Shown one piece after another: positions 1-8,900 of a stretch of DNA of 20,189 nt (positions are counted from its first letter, which is position 1; each line of letters begins with the position of its first letter). Origin of the DNA: Flavobacteriales bacterium (lineage in GTDB: Bacteria > Bacteroidota > Bacteroidia > Flavobacteriales > PHOS-HE28). The stretch lies in assembly GCA_008016945.1 (NCBI GenBank), contig SSGN01000090.1, positions 1-20,189 on the forward strand, in the 5' to 3' direction. The position numbers and the translations under genes are program-made. The notes under the pieces are model-generated. The model worked only from the letters and a program-made list of their open reading frames with translations, was not told where the DNA came from and ran no database searches.

Positions 1-642
1 CTCAAGAGCATCATCCACGAATTGCTCTGGTTCCTGAAGGGTGACACGAACATCAAGTACCTGCAGGAGAATGGCGTGAAGATCTGGGATGAGTGGGCTG
101 ATGCGAACGGCAACCTCGGCCCTGTATACGGCTATCAATGGCGCAGCTGGGCAGCTCCCGATGGGCGCACGATCGATCAGATCAGCGACCTGGTGGCCAT
201 GATCAAGAAGAACCCGGATAGCCGCCGCCTGATCGTGAGCGCTTGGAACCCGGCCGATGTGCCGAACATGGCGCTTCCGCCGTGCCATTGCTTGTTCCAG
301 TTCTACGTGGCCGATGGCAAGCTCAGCTGCCAGCTGTACCAGCGCAGTGCCGACACCTTCCTCGGGGTGCCCTTCAACATCGCCAGCTATGCGCTGCTCA
401 CGCTGATGGTGGCGCAGGTGTGCGGATTGAAGCCCGGCGAGTTCGTACACACCTTCGGCGACGTGCACCTGTACAACGACCACATCGAGCAGGCGAAACT
501 GCAACTCACCCGCGAACCACGCCCGCTGCCCACCATGGAGATCGATCCGAGCGTGACCGACCTCTTCGCCTTCCGCTTCGAGCACTTCACGCTGAAAGAC
601 TACGACCCGCATCCGCACATCAAAGCCTCCGTGAGCGTATGA
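1..642 (+). CDS. thyA: Thymidylate synthase, 5'-truncated by window edge
   Basis: Thymidylate synthase methylates dUMP to dTMP using methylene-tetrahydrofolate, which leaves dihydrofolate. The reading frame is open from base 1 ([17 protein letters not shown]), so the start codon lies upstream of the window. Residues collinear with E. coli ThyA include the WDEWAD and GPVYG blocks, DSRR (phosphate-binding arginines), the catalytic cysteine in PPCHC (codon at 283-285), [17 protein letters not shown] and the C-terminal [13 protein letters not shown]. About 213 residues are visible of a family length near 264. The stop codon overlaps the start of the dihydrofolate reductase gene in an ATGA, which indicates translational coupling and fits the pathway, because folA recycles the dihydrofolate that ThyA makes. 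Identity is very secure. Confidence 0.97.
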   Translation, partial: LKSIIHELLWFLKGDTNIKYLQENGVKIWDEWADANGNLGPVYGYQWRSWAAPDGRTIDQISDLVAMIKKNPDSRRLIVSAWNPADVPNMALPPCHCLFQFYVADGKLSCQLYQRSADTFLGVPFNIASYALLTLMVAQVCGLKPGEFVHTFGDVHLYNDHIEQAKLQLTREPRPLPTMEIDPSVTDLFAFRFEHFTLKDYDPHPHIKASVSV

Positions 643-1145
643 TCATCAGCGCTATCGCCGCCGTGGCGGACAACGGCACCATCGGTATCAACGGGGACCT
701 GCCTTGGCACCTGCCCGATGACCTGAAGTATTTCCAGCGGATCACCCAGGGCCACCACGTGATCACCGGGCGGAAGAACTATGAGAGCATACCACCGCGG
801 TTCCGACCGCTGAAGGACCGCGTGAACCTGGTGGTGACGCGCAACCCCGCCTACGAAGCACCGGGCGCCCTGGTGATCGGCTCGGTGGAAGAAGGGCTGC
901 GCATCGCGGCCGAGGCCAACGAGTCCGAGGTCTTCATCATCGGCGGCGGGGAGATCTTCCGCGAGGCGCTGGAGAAGCACGACGTGCAGCGCCTGTACCT
1001 CACGTTGGTGCATGCCGATATCGCGGGCGACACCCACTTCCCTTCCATCGACCCCGCCGACTGGACGGAACGGTCGCGCGAACATCACCCGGCCAACGAA
1101 AGGCACGCGCATGCCTTCAGCTTCGTGGTGTTGGACCGCCGGTGA
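639..1145 (+). CDS. folA: Dihydrofolate reductase
   Basis: This 168-residue protein is a normal-length DHFR, which reduces dihydrofolate to tetrahydrofolate with NADPH. The N-terminus ([16 protein letters not shown]) is typical. The substrate-pocket block [12 protein letters not shown] contains the acidic residue D28, equivalent to E. coli D27. The cofactor-binding blocks TGRKNYESI and FIIGGGEIF are present, followed by [16 protein letters not shown]. The usual threonine of the GRxT motif is an asparagine here (GRKN), a minor variation. I place the start at the ATG that overlaps the thyA stop codon (ATGA). A longer open frame extends upstream only because it reads thyA out of frame. thyA-folA is a classic coupled pair in cytosolic nucleotide metabolism. 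Confidence 0.97.
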   Translation: MIISAIAAVADNGTIGINGDLPWHLPDDLKYFQRITQGHHVITGRKNYESIPPRFRPLKDRVNLVVTRNPAYEAPGALVIGSVEEGLRIAAEANESEVFIIGGGEIFREALEKHDVQRLYLTLVHADIAGDTHFPSIDPADWTERSREHHPANERHAHAFSFVVLDRR

Positions 1146-1702
1146 GCTATCGGCCTACGCGGAGGAGAGGCCCGCACAGGTGCTATGCCGTGCCATGTGG
1201 TGTGGTGCGCAACGCGCGATCCATGATCGTTGAACATCCTTGTGGCGGCCGATCCACCTACGCGTTGATCCTTCAAGCCTTCTCCGATCGTCCTCTTCCG
1301 TACAGCCTGTATGGATCTCCTCAAACTCGTCCACCGGCAGTTTCGCTCCGTGCAGTCCACGCCTTCGGCCTTACAACAGGCCCTTCGTATTGGACTGTGA
1401 AAGGATAGCCGCGCACCCTCGGCCGTACTTCCGATGTCCAAATGGTATGAGTGCAGCTGGCCCAGAACGTAGGTGTCCCCAGTGCCGTTATGGGAGGCGC
1501 GCGAGCCATGGCCAGAGGAACACCATCCTGCCCACGAACCGTTCATCCCGGCCTTTGCCGCCCATCAACTTTTCGCAGGTAGACGCCGCGAGGCGGGTAT
1601 AGTTTCGTCTTGCTCCGTAGGATGACCAGCCGTTGAGCCGGTCCTCTCGAAGCACCGAATGACCTCTCCTTCCTTGCCCAACGGTTCAGAGGTCCTTTCG
1701 CA
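1146..1702. other. Intergenic region of 557 bp between folA and the first kinase gene
   Basis: No convincing gene is visible here. Open frames on both strands have low-complexity, arginine/serine-rich translations and no recognisable domain. The middle part (about 1247-1448) is copy A of the interspersed repeat listed separately. Near the kinase gene there is an inverted repeat GACCTCT (1661-1667) / AGAGGTC (1688-1694) with a 21-nt loop, and an imperfect direct repeat GGTCCTCTCG (1640-1649) / GGTCCTTTCG (1691-1700). Either could affect translation or transcription of the kinase operon, but the evidence is weak. I found no clear terminator for folA. Confidence 0.6.
1247..1448 (-). repeat. Interspersed repeat copy A (about 200 bp), minus strand
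   Basis: Read on the minus strand, this segment aligns with 18210-18386 on the plus strand. Shared blocks in the same order are: ATACCATTT at the left end (complement of 1440-1448), AAGGCCGAAGGC followed by TGGACYGCA and GGAGCGAA, then TACGGAAG, CGGAGAAG, and GTGGATCGGCC at the right end (complement of 1247-1257). Length differs by indels (202 against 177 bp). The changes are not obviously codon-periodic. Copy A lacks the right-hand inverted end seen in copy B. The family is unknown to me; it could be a decayed non-autonomous element or a structured RNA. Confidence 0.6.
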
Positions 1703-2836
1703 ATGGCGATGAACTATTTCCAACGTGTGCCCATCCGCTACCGTACCGTGCTGATCACCGGCGGGGTGCTGGCCACGTTGTTCCTGTTCCAGGCGTACAT
1801 GCACCATTTCGTGTACTCCGACCTGAAGAACATGGGCGAGTTCAACTGGTGGCGCGAGGCACCGGTGCCCTACCTCAACTTCCTCTTCTGGGCCTTGCTG
1901 TGCCCACTGGTGTATTCCATCCTCTTGCGTTGGCCGTTCCAGGTACGACCTGTGTTACGCACCATCTTGATCCACATCGGCTTCAGCCTGGCGATCGCCA
2001 CGGTGCATGAGCTGATCACCTCGGCCATCTACTATGGGATCCTCCAGCACATCGGCGATTTCGACTTCACCGATCCCGCGAATCGCAGCTGGGCATACAG
2101 CGCATTGGCCCCGGCCATCCTTTCGCGCACCATGGAATACTGGGTGCTGATGGGCGTGATGGTGGCGTTGGAGAATGCGCGCCAGAAACGTGTGGAACAC
2201 GAACAGCTGCTTCAGGTTCGGAACGAACTCCAGATCACCCAGCTTCATGCCTTGAAGAAGCAGCTGCAGCCGCACTTCCTGTTCAATACCCTCAACAGCG
2301 TAAGCGCGTTGGTGGGCCGCGAGCCCGATGGCGCTCGGCGCATGATCGGACGGCTGAGCCATCTGCTGCGCGCCTCGCTCGATGGCGAACGCCAGCAGAA
2401 AGTGGAGCTCGCGCAAGAGCTGGAGCACGTGGGCAACTACCTGGGGATCGAGGCGGTCCGGTTCCGCGACAGGCTTTCCGTGAACTATGAGATCCCGCAT
2501 GACCTGGGCGCTGCGCTGGTACCCTCCATGGTGCTGCAACCCATTGCCGAGAATGCCATCAAGCATGGCCTGGATGCCGTGGAGGACCCTGTGCGCATCA
2601 CCGTGATCGCCGACCGGACCAACGGCTCGCTCCTCCTTAGCGTACTGGACGACGGCCCGGGATGCGCCGATGTGGGCCGTGCCCTGGACCGCGGCGGCAT
2701 TGGCCTGCGTAACGTGCGCGAACGACTACGGACCCTTTACGGGGAAAACGCCTCCATGACCGCCACCGCACCACCCGCTGGTGGCTTCCGCGTGGACCTG
2801 ATGATCCCATACGAACAAGGACCTCTCCCCCTATGA
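1703..2836 (+). CDS. LytS-like sensor histidine kinase, module 1
   Basis: This 377-residue membrane kinase belongs to the His_kinase (PF06580/LytS-type) family. Four hydrophobic segments lie near residues 16-36, 56-76, 84-112 and 136-156. They form a compact membrane sensor without a large periplasmic domain. A linker coiled coil follows (about 157-183). The phospho-acceptor motif LKKQLQPHFLFNTLNS places the histidine at H191. The ATPase domain has the N box ENAIKHGL (N284), a DDGPGC G1 box and GGIGLRNVRERL. The signal is unknown. The gene ends in an ATGA overlap with the response regulator, its expected partner. Start: the ATG at 1703; another in-frame ATG lies two codons later. The neighbouring kinase at 3881 is a clear paralog with the same topology. 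Confidence 0.93.
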   Translation: MAMNYFQRVPIRYRTVLITGGVLATLFLFQAYMHHFVYSDLKNMGEFNWWREAPVPYLNFLFWALLCPLVYSILLRWPFQVRPVLRTILIHIGFSLAIATVHELITSAIYYGILQHIGDFDFTDPANRSWAYSALAPAILSRTMEYWVLMGVMVALENARQKRVEHEQLLQVRNELQITQLHALKKQLQPHFLFNTLNSVSALVGREPDGARRMIGRLSHLLRASLDGERQQKVELAQELEHVGNYLGIEAVRFRDRLSVNYEIPHDLGAALVPSMVLQPIAENAIKHGLDAVEDPVRITVIADRTNGSLLLSVLDDGPGCADVGRALDRGGIGLRNVRERLRTLYGENASMTATAPPAGGFRVDLMIPYEQGPLPL

Positions 2837-3612
2837 AACGGACACGACTGATCATCGTTGACGATGAACCCGATGCACGTGAGCGCCTGATGGAACTCGC
2901 TGCGCAGGACGCCACCCTGGAGGTGGTGACCAGCTGCCGCAACGGCAACGAGGCCATCCTCGCCATCTTGAAGCACAAACCGGACCTGGTACTGCTCGAT
3001 GTGCAGATGCCACAGATGAACGGCTTCGACGTGGTGAAACGGATCGGCCCGGACCGCATGCCACCCACCATCTTCGCCACCGCGTACGACCAGTACGCCC
3101 TCAAAGCCTTCGAGGTGAACGCGGTGGACTACCTGCTCAAACCCTACGACGAGACACGGTTCCATGCCTCGGTGGCCAAGGCGCGCAAACTGATCGCCAT
3201 GAACACCAGCGACAAGCTGACCGGAAGGCTCATGGACCTGGTCCGCGACCACCTGCACGAGCACAGCGATTTCGTGGAGACCTTCACCATCCGCGACAAA
3301 GGCCGCGACCATGTGGTGCACGTGGACGATATCGTTTTCCTACGCGCCGAAGGCAACTACCTGAAACTCGTGCTGGCCGAACGTGGCTTCCTCTACCGCA
3401 TGACGATGAACGCCGTGGAGACCGAACTGGACCCCGCCCGTTTCCAGCGGATCCACCGCAGCTACATCGTGAACACCATGCACGTGCGCAGCACTCGCTA
3501 CAGCGGCAACAACGAATTCATCTTCACCATGGCCAATGGGGAACGCATCGTGAGCGGACGCAGTTACAAAGACCAGATCGCCCGCTCGTTGTCACGATCG
3601 GAGGTGCTGTGA
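2833..3612 (+). CDS. LytTR-family response regulator, module 1
   Basis: This 259-residue cytosolic transcription regulator has an N-terminal receiver domain (about 5-120) and a C-terminal LytTR DNA-binding domain (about 155-255). Receiver landmarks are the acidic pair D10-D11, phospho-acceptor D56 in LLDVQMP, T83 and K103 in YLLKPYDE. The LytTR part contains FLRAEGNYLKL, RIHRSYIVN and SGRSYKDQI. It is translated from an ATGA overlap with the upstream kinase, so the pair should form one phosphorelay. Targets are not evident; autoregulation or control of nearby genes is possible but unsupported. No convincing pair of LytTR sites with the usual 21-22 bp spacing was found in the intergenic DNA. 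Confidence 0.95.
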   Translation: MKRTRLIIVDDEPDARERLMELAAQDATLEVVTSCRNGNEAILAILKHKPDLVLLDVQMPQMNGFDVVKRIGPDRMPPTIFATAYDQYALKAFEVNAVDYLLKPYDETRFHASVAKARKLIAMNTSDKLTGRLMDLVRDHLHEHSDFVETFTIRDKGRDHVVHVDDIVFLRAEGNYLKLVLAERGFLYRMTMNAVETELDPARFQRIHRSYIVNTMHVRSTRYSGNNEFIFTMANGERIVSGRSYKDQIARSLSRSEVL

Positions 3613-3784
3613 GCCCCTGCGCCACCCCACCCCGTTCCACACCGACCGTCCCGTCCGAACCGGAGCGAGGGCTCGCCACCGGGTACCTTGACCTACCCAG
3701 TGTCATGGACCGGTTGAACATGGCCTGTATCGGGATCTCGGCATGCAACGGGAAACAGCGGAAAAGGTGGGGACTGAGCGATCA

Positions 3785-3806
3785 CCCGCCGTATTAACTT
3801 GGCGGG
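3785..3806. promoter_or_regulatory. Inverted repeat upstream of the second kinase gene
   Basis: CCCGCC (3785-3790) and GGCGGG (3801-3806) form a perfect 6-bp inverted repeat around the AT-rich loop GTATTAACTT. The loop and its right edge contain TAACTTGG, one mismatch from the Bacteroidota -7 consensus TAnnTTTG. No -33 element is clear. It could be an operator/promoter or a terminator-like hairpin after module 1, but it has no T-run. This is a weak call. Confidence 0.22.
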
Positions 3807-3824
3807 ACCGACCAACGCCCCCCC

Positions 3825-3884
3825 ATGGCCATGAACTTCGTTCCCACGGGAAGGACGCGCGACGAGGCGATCCGCTCAAGATGA
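3825..3884 (+). CDS. Candidate 19-codon leader ORF overlapping the second kinase gene
   Basis: The frame ATGGCCATGAACTTC... encodes 19 residues beginning MAMNFVPTG. Its TGA overlaps the kinase ATG at 3881 as ATGA, the same junction used by thyA-folA and both kinase-regulator pairs. Its first bases resemble the start of the first kinase (ATGGCGATGAACT). It may be a translational-coupling leader or a coincidence. There is no homology evidence. Confidence 0.2.
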   Translation: MAMNFVPTGRTRDEAIRSR

Positions 3885-5023
3885 AAGTGCTTGCCGCCAT
3901 CCGGGCCTATTTCGGCCACTCGCCGGTGCCCATGCGCACGGTGTTCTTCGCGTCGGGGTTGCTTTCCACCATCTTCGTCTTCACTTCGTTCATCGGACGT
4001 ACACAGCTGGGCACGGCCCCCGAACGGTTCGACTGGCTCCGCCAGGCGCCCGGACCATACCTGAACTTCTTCGCTTGGGCCATGTTGCTGCCGTTGGTCG
4101 CCCTATGGTCCAAACGCTGGCCCTTGAAAGGACATCCCATCTGGCGACCGCTGGTCATCCATTTTGTGCTGGGCCTGCTGTTGAGTTGCTTCCACGAGTG
4201 TTCCACCACGGCCGTTTTCCTGCTGTTCTTGAAGAACATGCGCTACCTTCAGTGGAGCCCGGAGCTGTTCAACAACTTGTTGCTCAGCATTCCCGGCGGC
4301 GTTGTTCAACGCTTCATCGAATACAGCTTCCTGCTCATGCTTTTGATCTACATGGAGACCCACCGCCAGGTACGCGAGGAACGTACCCGCGTCCTCCAAC
4401 TCCAGAACGAACTGCAGACCACCCAGCTGCTCACGTTGAAGAAGCAACTGCAACCCCACTTCCTGTTCAATGCCTTGAACACCGTGAGCGCATTGATGGA
4501 CGAAGACTCGAAGAGCGCACGCACCGTGCTCGCCCGCCTGGGGCAGTTGCTGCGCACCACCCTGGACGAGGAGCGCACCGAACGCGTGTTGTTGATCCAG
4601 GAAGTGGACCACGTTGGCGACTACCTCGGCATTGAGACCATCCGATTCAAGGACCGGCTTCAGGTGCACTATGATATCCCGGCGGAGTGCCAAGGCGCAT
4701 TGGTGCCCGGCATGATGCTCCAACCGTTGGTGGAGAACTCCATCAAGCATGGGCTCGATCACAGCGCGGACAGAATGGAGATCACCATTGAAGCCATGAA
4801 ACGGCAGAACGACCTCCTGCTTCGCGTGGCGGACAACGGTCGTGGTTGCAGTGACCCGAAAGAGGTATTCCGCAACGGTGGCATCGGTCTGCGGAACGTT
4901 CGGGAGCGCCTCTCTCTGCTCTATGGCAAGAACAGTGACATGGTGGTGACCTCCTCACCCGGGAAAGGATTCAGCGTCACCATCACCATCCCTTACGACA
5001 ATCACGGCTTCAACCTATCATGA
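3881..5023 (+). CDS. LytS-like sensor histidine kinase, module 2
   Basis: This 380-residue kinase is paralogous to the kinase at 1703. Both have four hydrophobic segments (about 19-38, 59-77, 88-117, 140-158) and a linker coiled coil. Here the phospho-acceptor motif LKKQLQPHFLFNALNT has H193. The N box is ENSIKHGL, and the G boxes are VADNGRGC and GGIGLRNVRERL. The frame stays open back to 3743, but the extra 46 residues are polar and charged and match nothing in the paralog. The ATG at 3881 puts the N-terminus (YFGHSPVPMRTV) in register with the first kinase (VPIRYRTV). The gene ends in an ATGA overlap with its response regulator. Tandem duplication of a complete two-component module is the simplest explanation. 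The ligand is unknown. Confidence 0.92.
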   Translation: MKVLAAIRAYFGHSPVPMRTVFFASGLLSTIFVFTSFIGRTQLGTAPERFDWLRQAPGPYLNFFAWAMLLPLVALWSKRWPLKGHPIWRPLVIHFVLGLLLSCFHECSTTAVFLLFLKNMRYLQWSPELFNNLLLSIPGGVVQRFIEYSFLLMLLIYMETHRQVREERTRVLQLQNELQTTQLLTLKKQLQPHFLFNALNTVSALMDEDSKSARTVLARLGQLLRTTLDEERTERVLLIQEVDHVGDYLGIETIRFKDRLQVHYDIPAECQGALVPGMMLQPLVENSIKHGLDHSADRMEITIEAMKRQNDLLLRVADNGRGCSDPKEVFRNGGIGLRNVRERLSLLYGKNSDMVVTSSPGKGFSVTITIPYDNHGFNLS

Positions 5024-5817
5024 GGATCATTCGCACCATCGTGGTCGATGATGAACCCGCCGCGCGCACCCGGGTGGTGCGCATGCTCAAGACCGATCCG
5101 GACATCGAGGTGGTGGCCGAATGCCGCAACGGTACCGAAGCCCTGGAGACCATCCGCAAGGAGAACATCGAGCTGATGTACCTGGACATCCAGATGCCGC
5201 AGACCAATGGGTTGGAGTTGATGGCCAAACTCCCGCAGGAGAAGATGCCCTTCGTGGTCTTCGTAACGGCACACGACCGCTACGCCCTGAAGGCGTTCGA
5301 CCTCAATGCCGTGGACTACCTCTTGAAGCCCTACGACGACGAACGCTTCTTCACCTCCTTGGCGCGCGCCAAGGACTTGATCGAGATGCGGCATAACAAG
5401 CAGCTCACCGGTCGGCTCATGGACCTGATGCAGAACCACCTGAACGTGCGCAAGGAGTACAATGAGCAGTTCGTGATCAAGGAGAAAGGGCGCGAGTACA
5501 AAGTACCGGTGAAGGACGTGCTCTACATCCGGGCCGAAGGGAACTACCTGATCCTCCAGACCAAGACACGGCACTACTTGCTCCGCATGACCATGAACAT
5601 GGTGGAGACGGAGCTGGACCCCGCGCGGTTCGTGCGCGTGCACCGCAGTTACATTCTGAACATGACCTACGTGCGTAACGCGCGCTACAGCGGGAACAAC
5701 GAGTTCATGTTCACCATGAGCAACGGACAGCACGTGCTGAGCGGACGGAATTACAAGGAGTCCATCGCCCAGATCCTGAGCGAACAGCGCATGGGGTGGT
5801 CGGAGGACATGTCGTAG
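5020..5817 (+). CDS. LytTR-family response regulator, module 2
   Basis: This 265-residue response regulator has a receiver domain (D10-D11, phospho-acceptor D56 in YLDIQMP, T83, K103 in YLLKPYDD) and a LytTR domain (YIRAEGNYLIL, RVHRSYILN, SGRNYKESI). It aligns almost end to end with the regulator at 2833, including ARYSGNNEFMFTM against TRYSGNNEFIFTM. The DNA-recognition surface is therefore likely similar, and the two may share targets or cross-regulate. It starts in an ATGA overlap with kinase 2. The last dozen residues (EQRMGWSEDMS) extend beyond the paralog's end. The downstream 101 bp to the convergent secreted-protein gene shows no clear terminator. Confidence 0.95.
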   Translation: MRIIRTIVVDDEPAARTRVVRMLKTDPDIEVVAECRNGTEALETIRKENIELMYLDIQMPQTNGLELMAKLPQEKMPFVVFVTAHDRYALKAFDLNAVDYLLKPYDDERFFTSLARAKDLIEMRHNKQLTGRLMDLMQNHLNVRKEYNEQFVIKEKGREYKVPVKDVLYIRAEGNYLILQTKTRHYLLRMTMNMVETELDPARFVRVHRSYILNMTYVRNARYSGNNEFMFTMSNGQHVLSGRNYKESIAQILSEQRMGWSEDMS

Positions 5818-5918
5818 TGCCCCAGGATCCCGGCCAAGACGACGAGCGCACTCCCTGCCCCGAGCACGGACACGCCATGCATTCGCCATCCTCGCCCTAA
5901 GCACGAGATCGGCTTGGG

Positions 5919-8900
5919 CTACTCCCGCACCACGCGCAGGGTCCCGTGGAGCGTGCCATCGCTGCTGCGGATCACCAACGCATATACACCCGGCGCCTTG
6001 TCAGCCATCGGGATCGACAATGACACCCCGGATGGAACGATCGTTCGCTTCTCCACGACACGGCCGGTCGCATCCAGCACTTCCGCCCACTGGTCGGTCC
6101 CATCCAAACCCAGGATGGGGCCGTAGCGTACATTCAATACATCCGACACAGGGTTCGGCCAGGCGTAGATGGTCCCGGAGGAACGAGAACAGCCCTCCAA
6201 GGAAACCATGGGGAACAGATGCACCGCGCCATCCGCGTCGACCTGCCGGATCCGGTAATACGCCTGTGACTGTGACGGGAACGGATCGACATACTCGTAA
6301 CGCTGGCTGGACTGGGAGTACCCGATACAGTCCACTTCACCCAGCTGCTCCCATGTCCATGCGTCCGCTGAACGTTCGATGATGAAGCGCGCGCAATTCC
6401 GCTCCGTTGCGGTGACCCACTCCAATCGGCCATCGCCCTCGGTGCAGGTGGCCTGCATACTGACCAATTCCACCGGAAGTGGACCACAGGATACCAGATC
6501 GGACTTCACACTCGTCACCTGCTGGTCGTGCAAGCCATGGTAGAACCACCGGCCGTACACACGACCATCGAGCAGGGTGGCCGGATGGTGCCGAACACGT
6601 ACACGCCAGGCCGGGTGCGATGTGGTGCCCGGTGTGGTCGCCAGGGTGCGCTTCAATTCCGATCCGGACAGGCCCGTATCCACCCAGCCTGCATCCTGCC
6701 CTGTGCTGCCTGTCCACCCCGTGAACGGACTGCCTTGGAACGGTGGCCCGTGGCCTTTGAACTCCCATGCGAGCTTCACCTGAGCGCGCCCCATGATCGA
6801 CCACACCTCCTGCCCTACACCCCAGCCACAACTCGATTCGAACGTGCCATTGCTGGTCTGTACCGGGGTGGTCAGGTCGGTGCGGTACTGGCGGGTGCGT
6901 GCTTTCCGTGCCTGGTCGGTCACACCCATGAACACCAAGGCACGGCCTTCGCGTGATTGCCCCGAGGTGAACTCCGGAACACCCACCACCACATCGCCGT
7001 AACCATCGCCATCCACATCACCGGCCCCACACACCGCGTAGCCCGCACGGCGGCCTGTGGCGCCCCCGACCGCGGTCCAGCTTGGCGTGGCACCAAGGCC
7101 CGTTGCCGACCCGAGGTATACCACTGCACACCCTTCATCCAAATACCCCTGCGCGAAATACGGACTGCCGACCACCAGATCCCCATAACCATCACCGTTC
7201 ACATCACCGGCACTGGCAACGGACATCCCCCAATAGCCACCCGTGGGGTCGAAGGACATCCAATCCTCCGTGGCCGCATAACCGGACACCGAGCCGTGGT
7301 ACACATAGGCCCGTCCCGTGCTCCACGCACTGTTCATGTACTGGTAGGCACCGATGGCGATATCACTGTAGCCGTCGCCGTTCACATCGCCCGCGAACGC
7401 CAGTCCCACCCCGAACTCACAACCCGCCTGATCTCCGTAGATGGTCCTGGTCGGTGCCGCTTCAAGACCGGTAGGCGACCCGCGGTATAGGAACACCGCG
7501 CCACACTCCATACGGCCGCCCTCGTCATAGCGCATGGCCCCAACAAGCAGGTCATCATACCCATCGCCATCCGCGTCGCCAGCACTGGCCAGGCTCTCTC
7601 CGAACCAACTATTCATCTGGCCCCCTACCTCCACCCACGACGCGGTTGCCGGGATCCCGGATGGACCTCCGTAGTACGCGTAGACCGTGCCCAGATCCCC
7701 AGCCTCCAGCGAGGCTCCGATCACGATATCACTGTATCCATCGCCGTTCACATCCCCACTACTGGCCACACCTTCACCATAACGCACCTGTATGGCACTT
7801 CCCGTGCCACGCCAGTGGTACGTGGCCTGCAGGCCTGTTGATGAACCCAGGAACACATAGGCTCGCCCCCTGTAGGAATCATAGGCCGGTGCGCCGATCA
7901 GCACATCGGAATACCCGTCGCCGTTGACATCACCGGCGCCTCGCACCACTTCTCCGAACCGTTCGCCAGCGGAAGAACCCGTGGCCGACCAGGAGGCGCT
8001 CGATACTGTGCCCGAGGATGAACCCAGGTACAGCCGTGCTGCATTGATCCCGGGCAGCCCCACGATGATATCGGCATACCCATCGCCGTTCACATCACCG
8101 GCGTGCGCCACGGAATACCCCATCACCGCATCCACCACATCGGACTCCTGCGCCCACACCGCACTGGTCTGCAACCCTTCCGGACCTCCCAGATGCACCG
8201 CGACACGGCCTCCCACACCATGCCCGGGCATGCCGTACACCAATTCGCTGACACCATCCCCATCCACATCGCCAGCGGTATGCACGGCGTAACCCAGTTG
8301 TGCGTTGGCCTGGGTGCCCGTGAAGGTGCGGTAGGGGGTGCCGAAGTGCGATCCCGTACCCGGAGCCCCGATGAACAAGAGCACCTGGCCGGCATCGGTG
8401 AAGGTCCCGTCGTGCAACGGCGCACCCACCACCACATCGGCATAACCATCGCCGTTCACATCGCCGGCCAGGCCCACGGCACTGCCCACCCGGCCATTGG
8501 TGCCTGTTCCACCGGTATATGTCGAGGTGGCCGTAGCTTCGATACCACTGGCCCCACCGCGGTAAGCATATACACGGCCGCGCCCCGAGGTGACCCCCGG
8601 CGCACCAACGAGAAGTTCGCCGTAGCCATCACCGTTCATATCTCCCGCTGCGGAAACCGCGTAGCCGAAGTGGTTGTTGGACAGTTGGCCCTCGCGTGTG
8701 CCGTTCAACGACAATCCCGCGCCGTTGCCATGGAAGATGCTGACCCGGCCACGGACCAATGGGGTAGTGGTTCCGAAATACGGCTCCCCCACCACCACAT
8801 CGCTCCGACCATCGCCGTTGAGGTCGCCCGCCCCGGCCACACTGAACCCGAACTGGCCATTGTCCTGCACACCGCTCCAGGTCCAATAGGGTGCGGTAAC

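Noticed and set aside
1085..1546. Minus-strand 153-residue open frame downstream of folA
   Set aside because: Runs into folA on the opposite strand and spans repeat copy A; no domain, and the equivalent frame in repeat copy B is disrupted by indels.
1538..1689. LytTR-like half-sites (ACCGTTCAT at 1538, and near matches at 1629 and 1681)
   Set aside because: They lack the 21-22 bp tandem spacing and such degenerate 9-mers are expected by chance in a region this size.
3743..3880. Upstream in-frame start giving the second kinase 46 more residues
   Set aside because: The extension is polar, unlike the paralog's N-terminus, and would put a long tail before the first membrane helix.
3613..3880. 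Possible third copy of the interspersed repeat (GGAGCGAGGGCTCGCC region)
   Set aside because: Only a short block resembles the repeat; neither end nor the other ordered blocks are present.
5002..5904. Minus-strand 300-residue open frame over the second response regulator
   Set aside because: Antisense of a strongly supported LytTR gene; His/Val-rich composition typical of complementary-strand frames in high-GC DNA.
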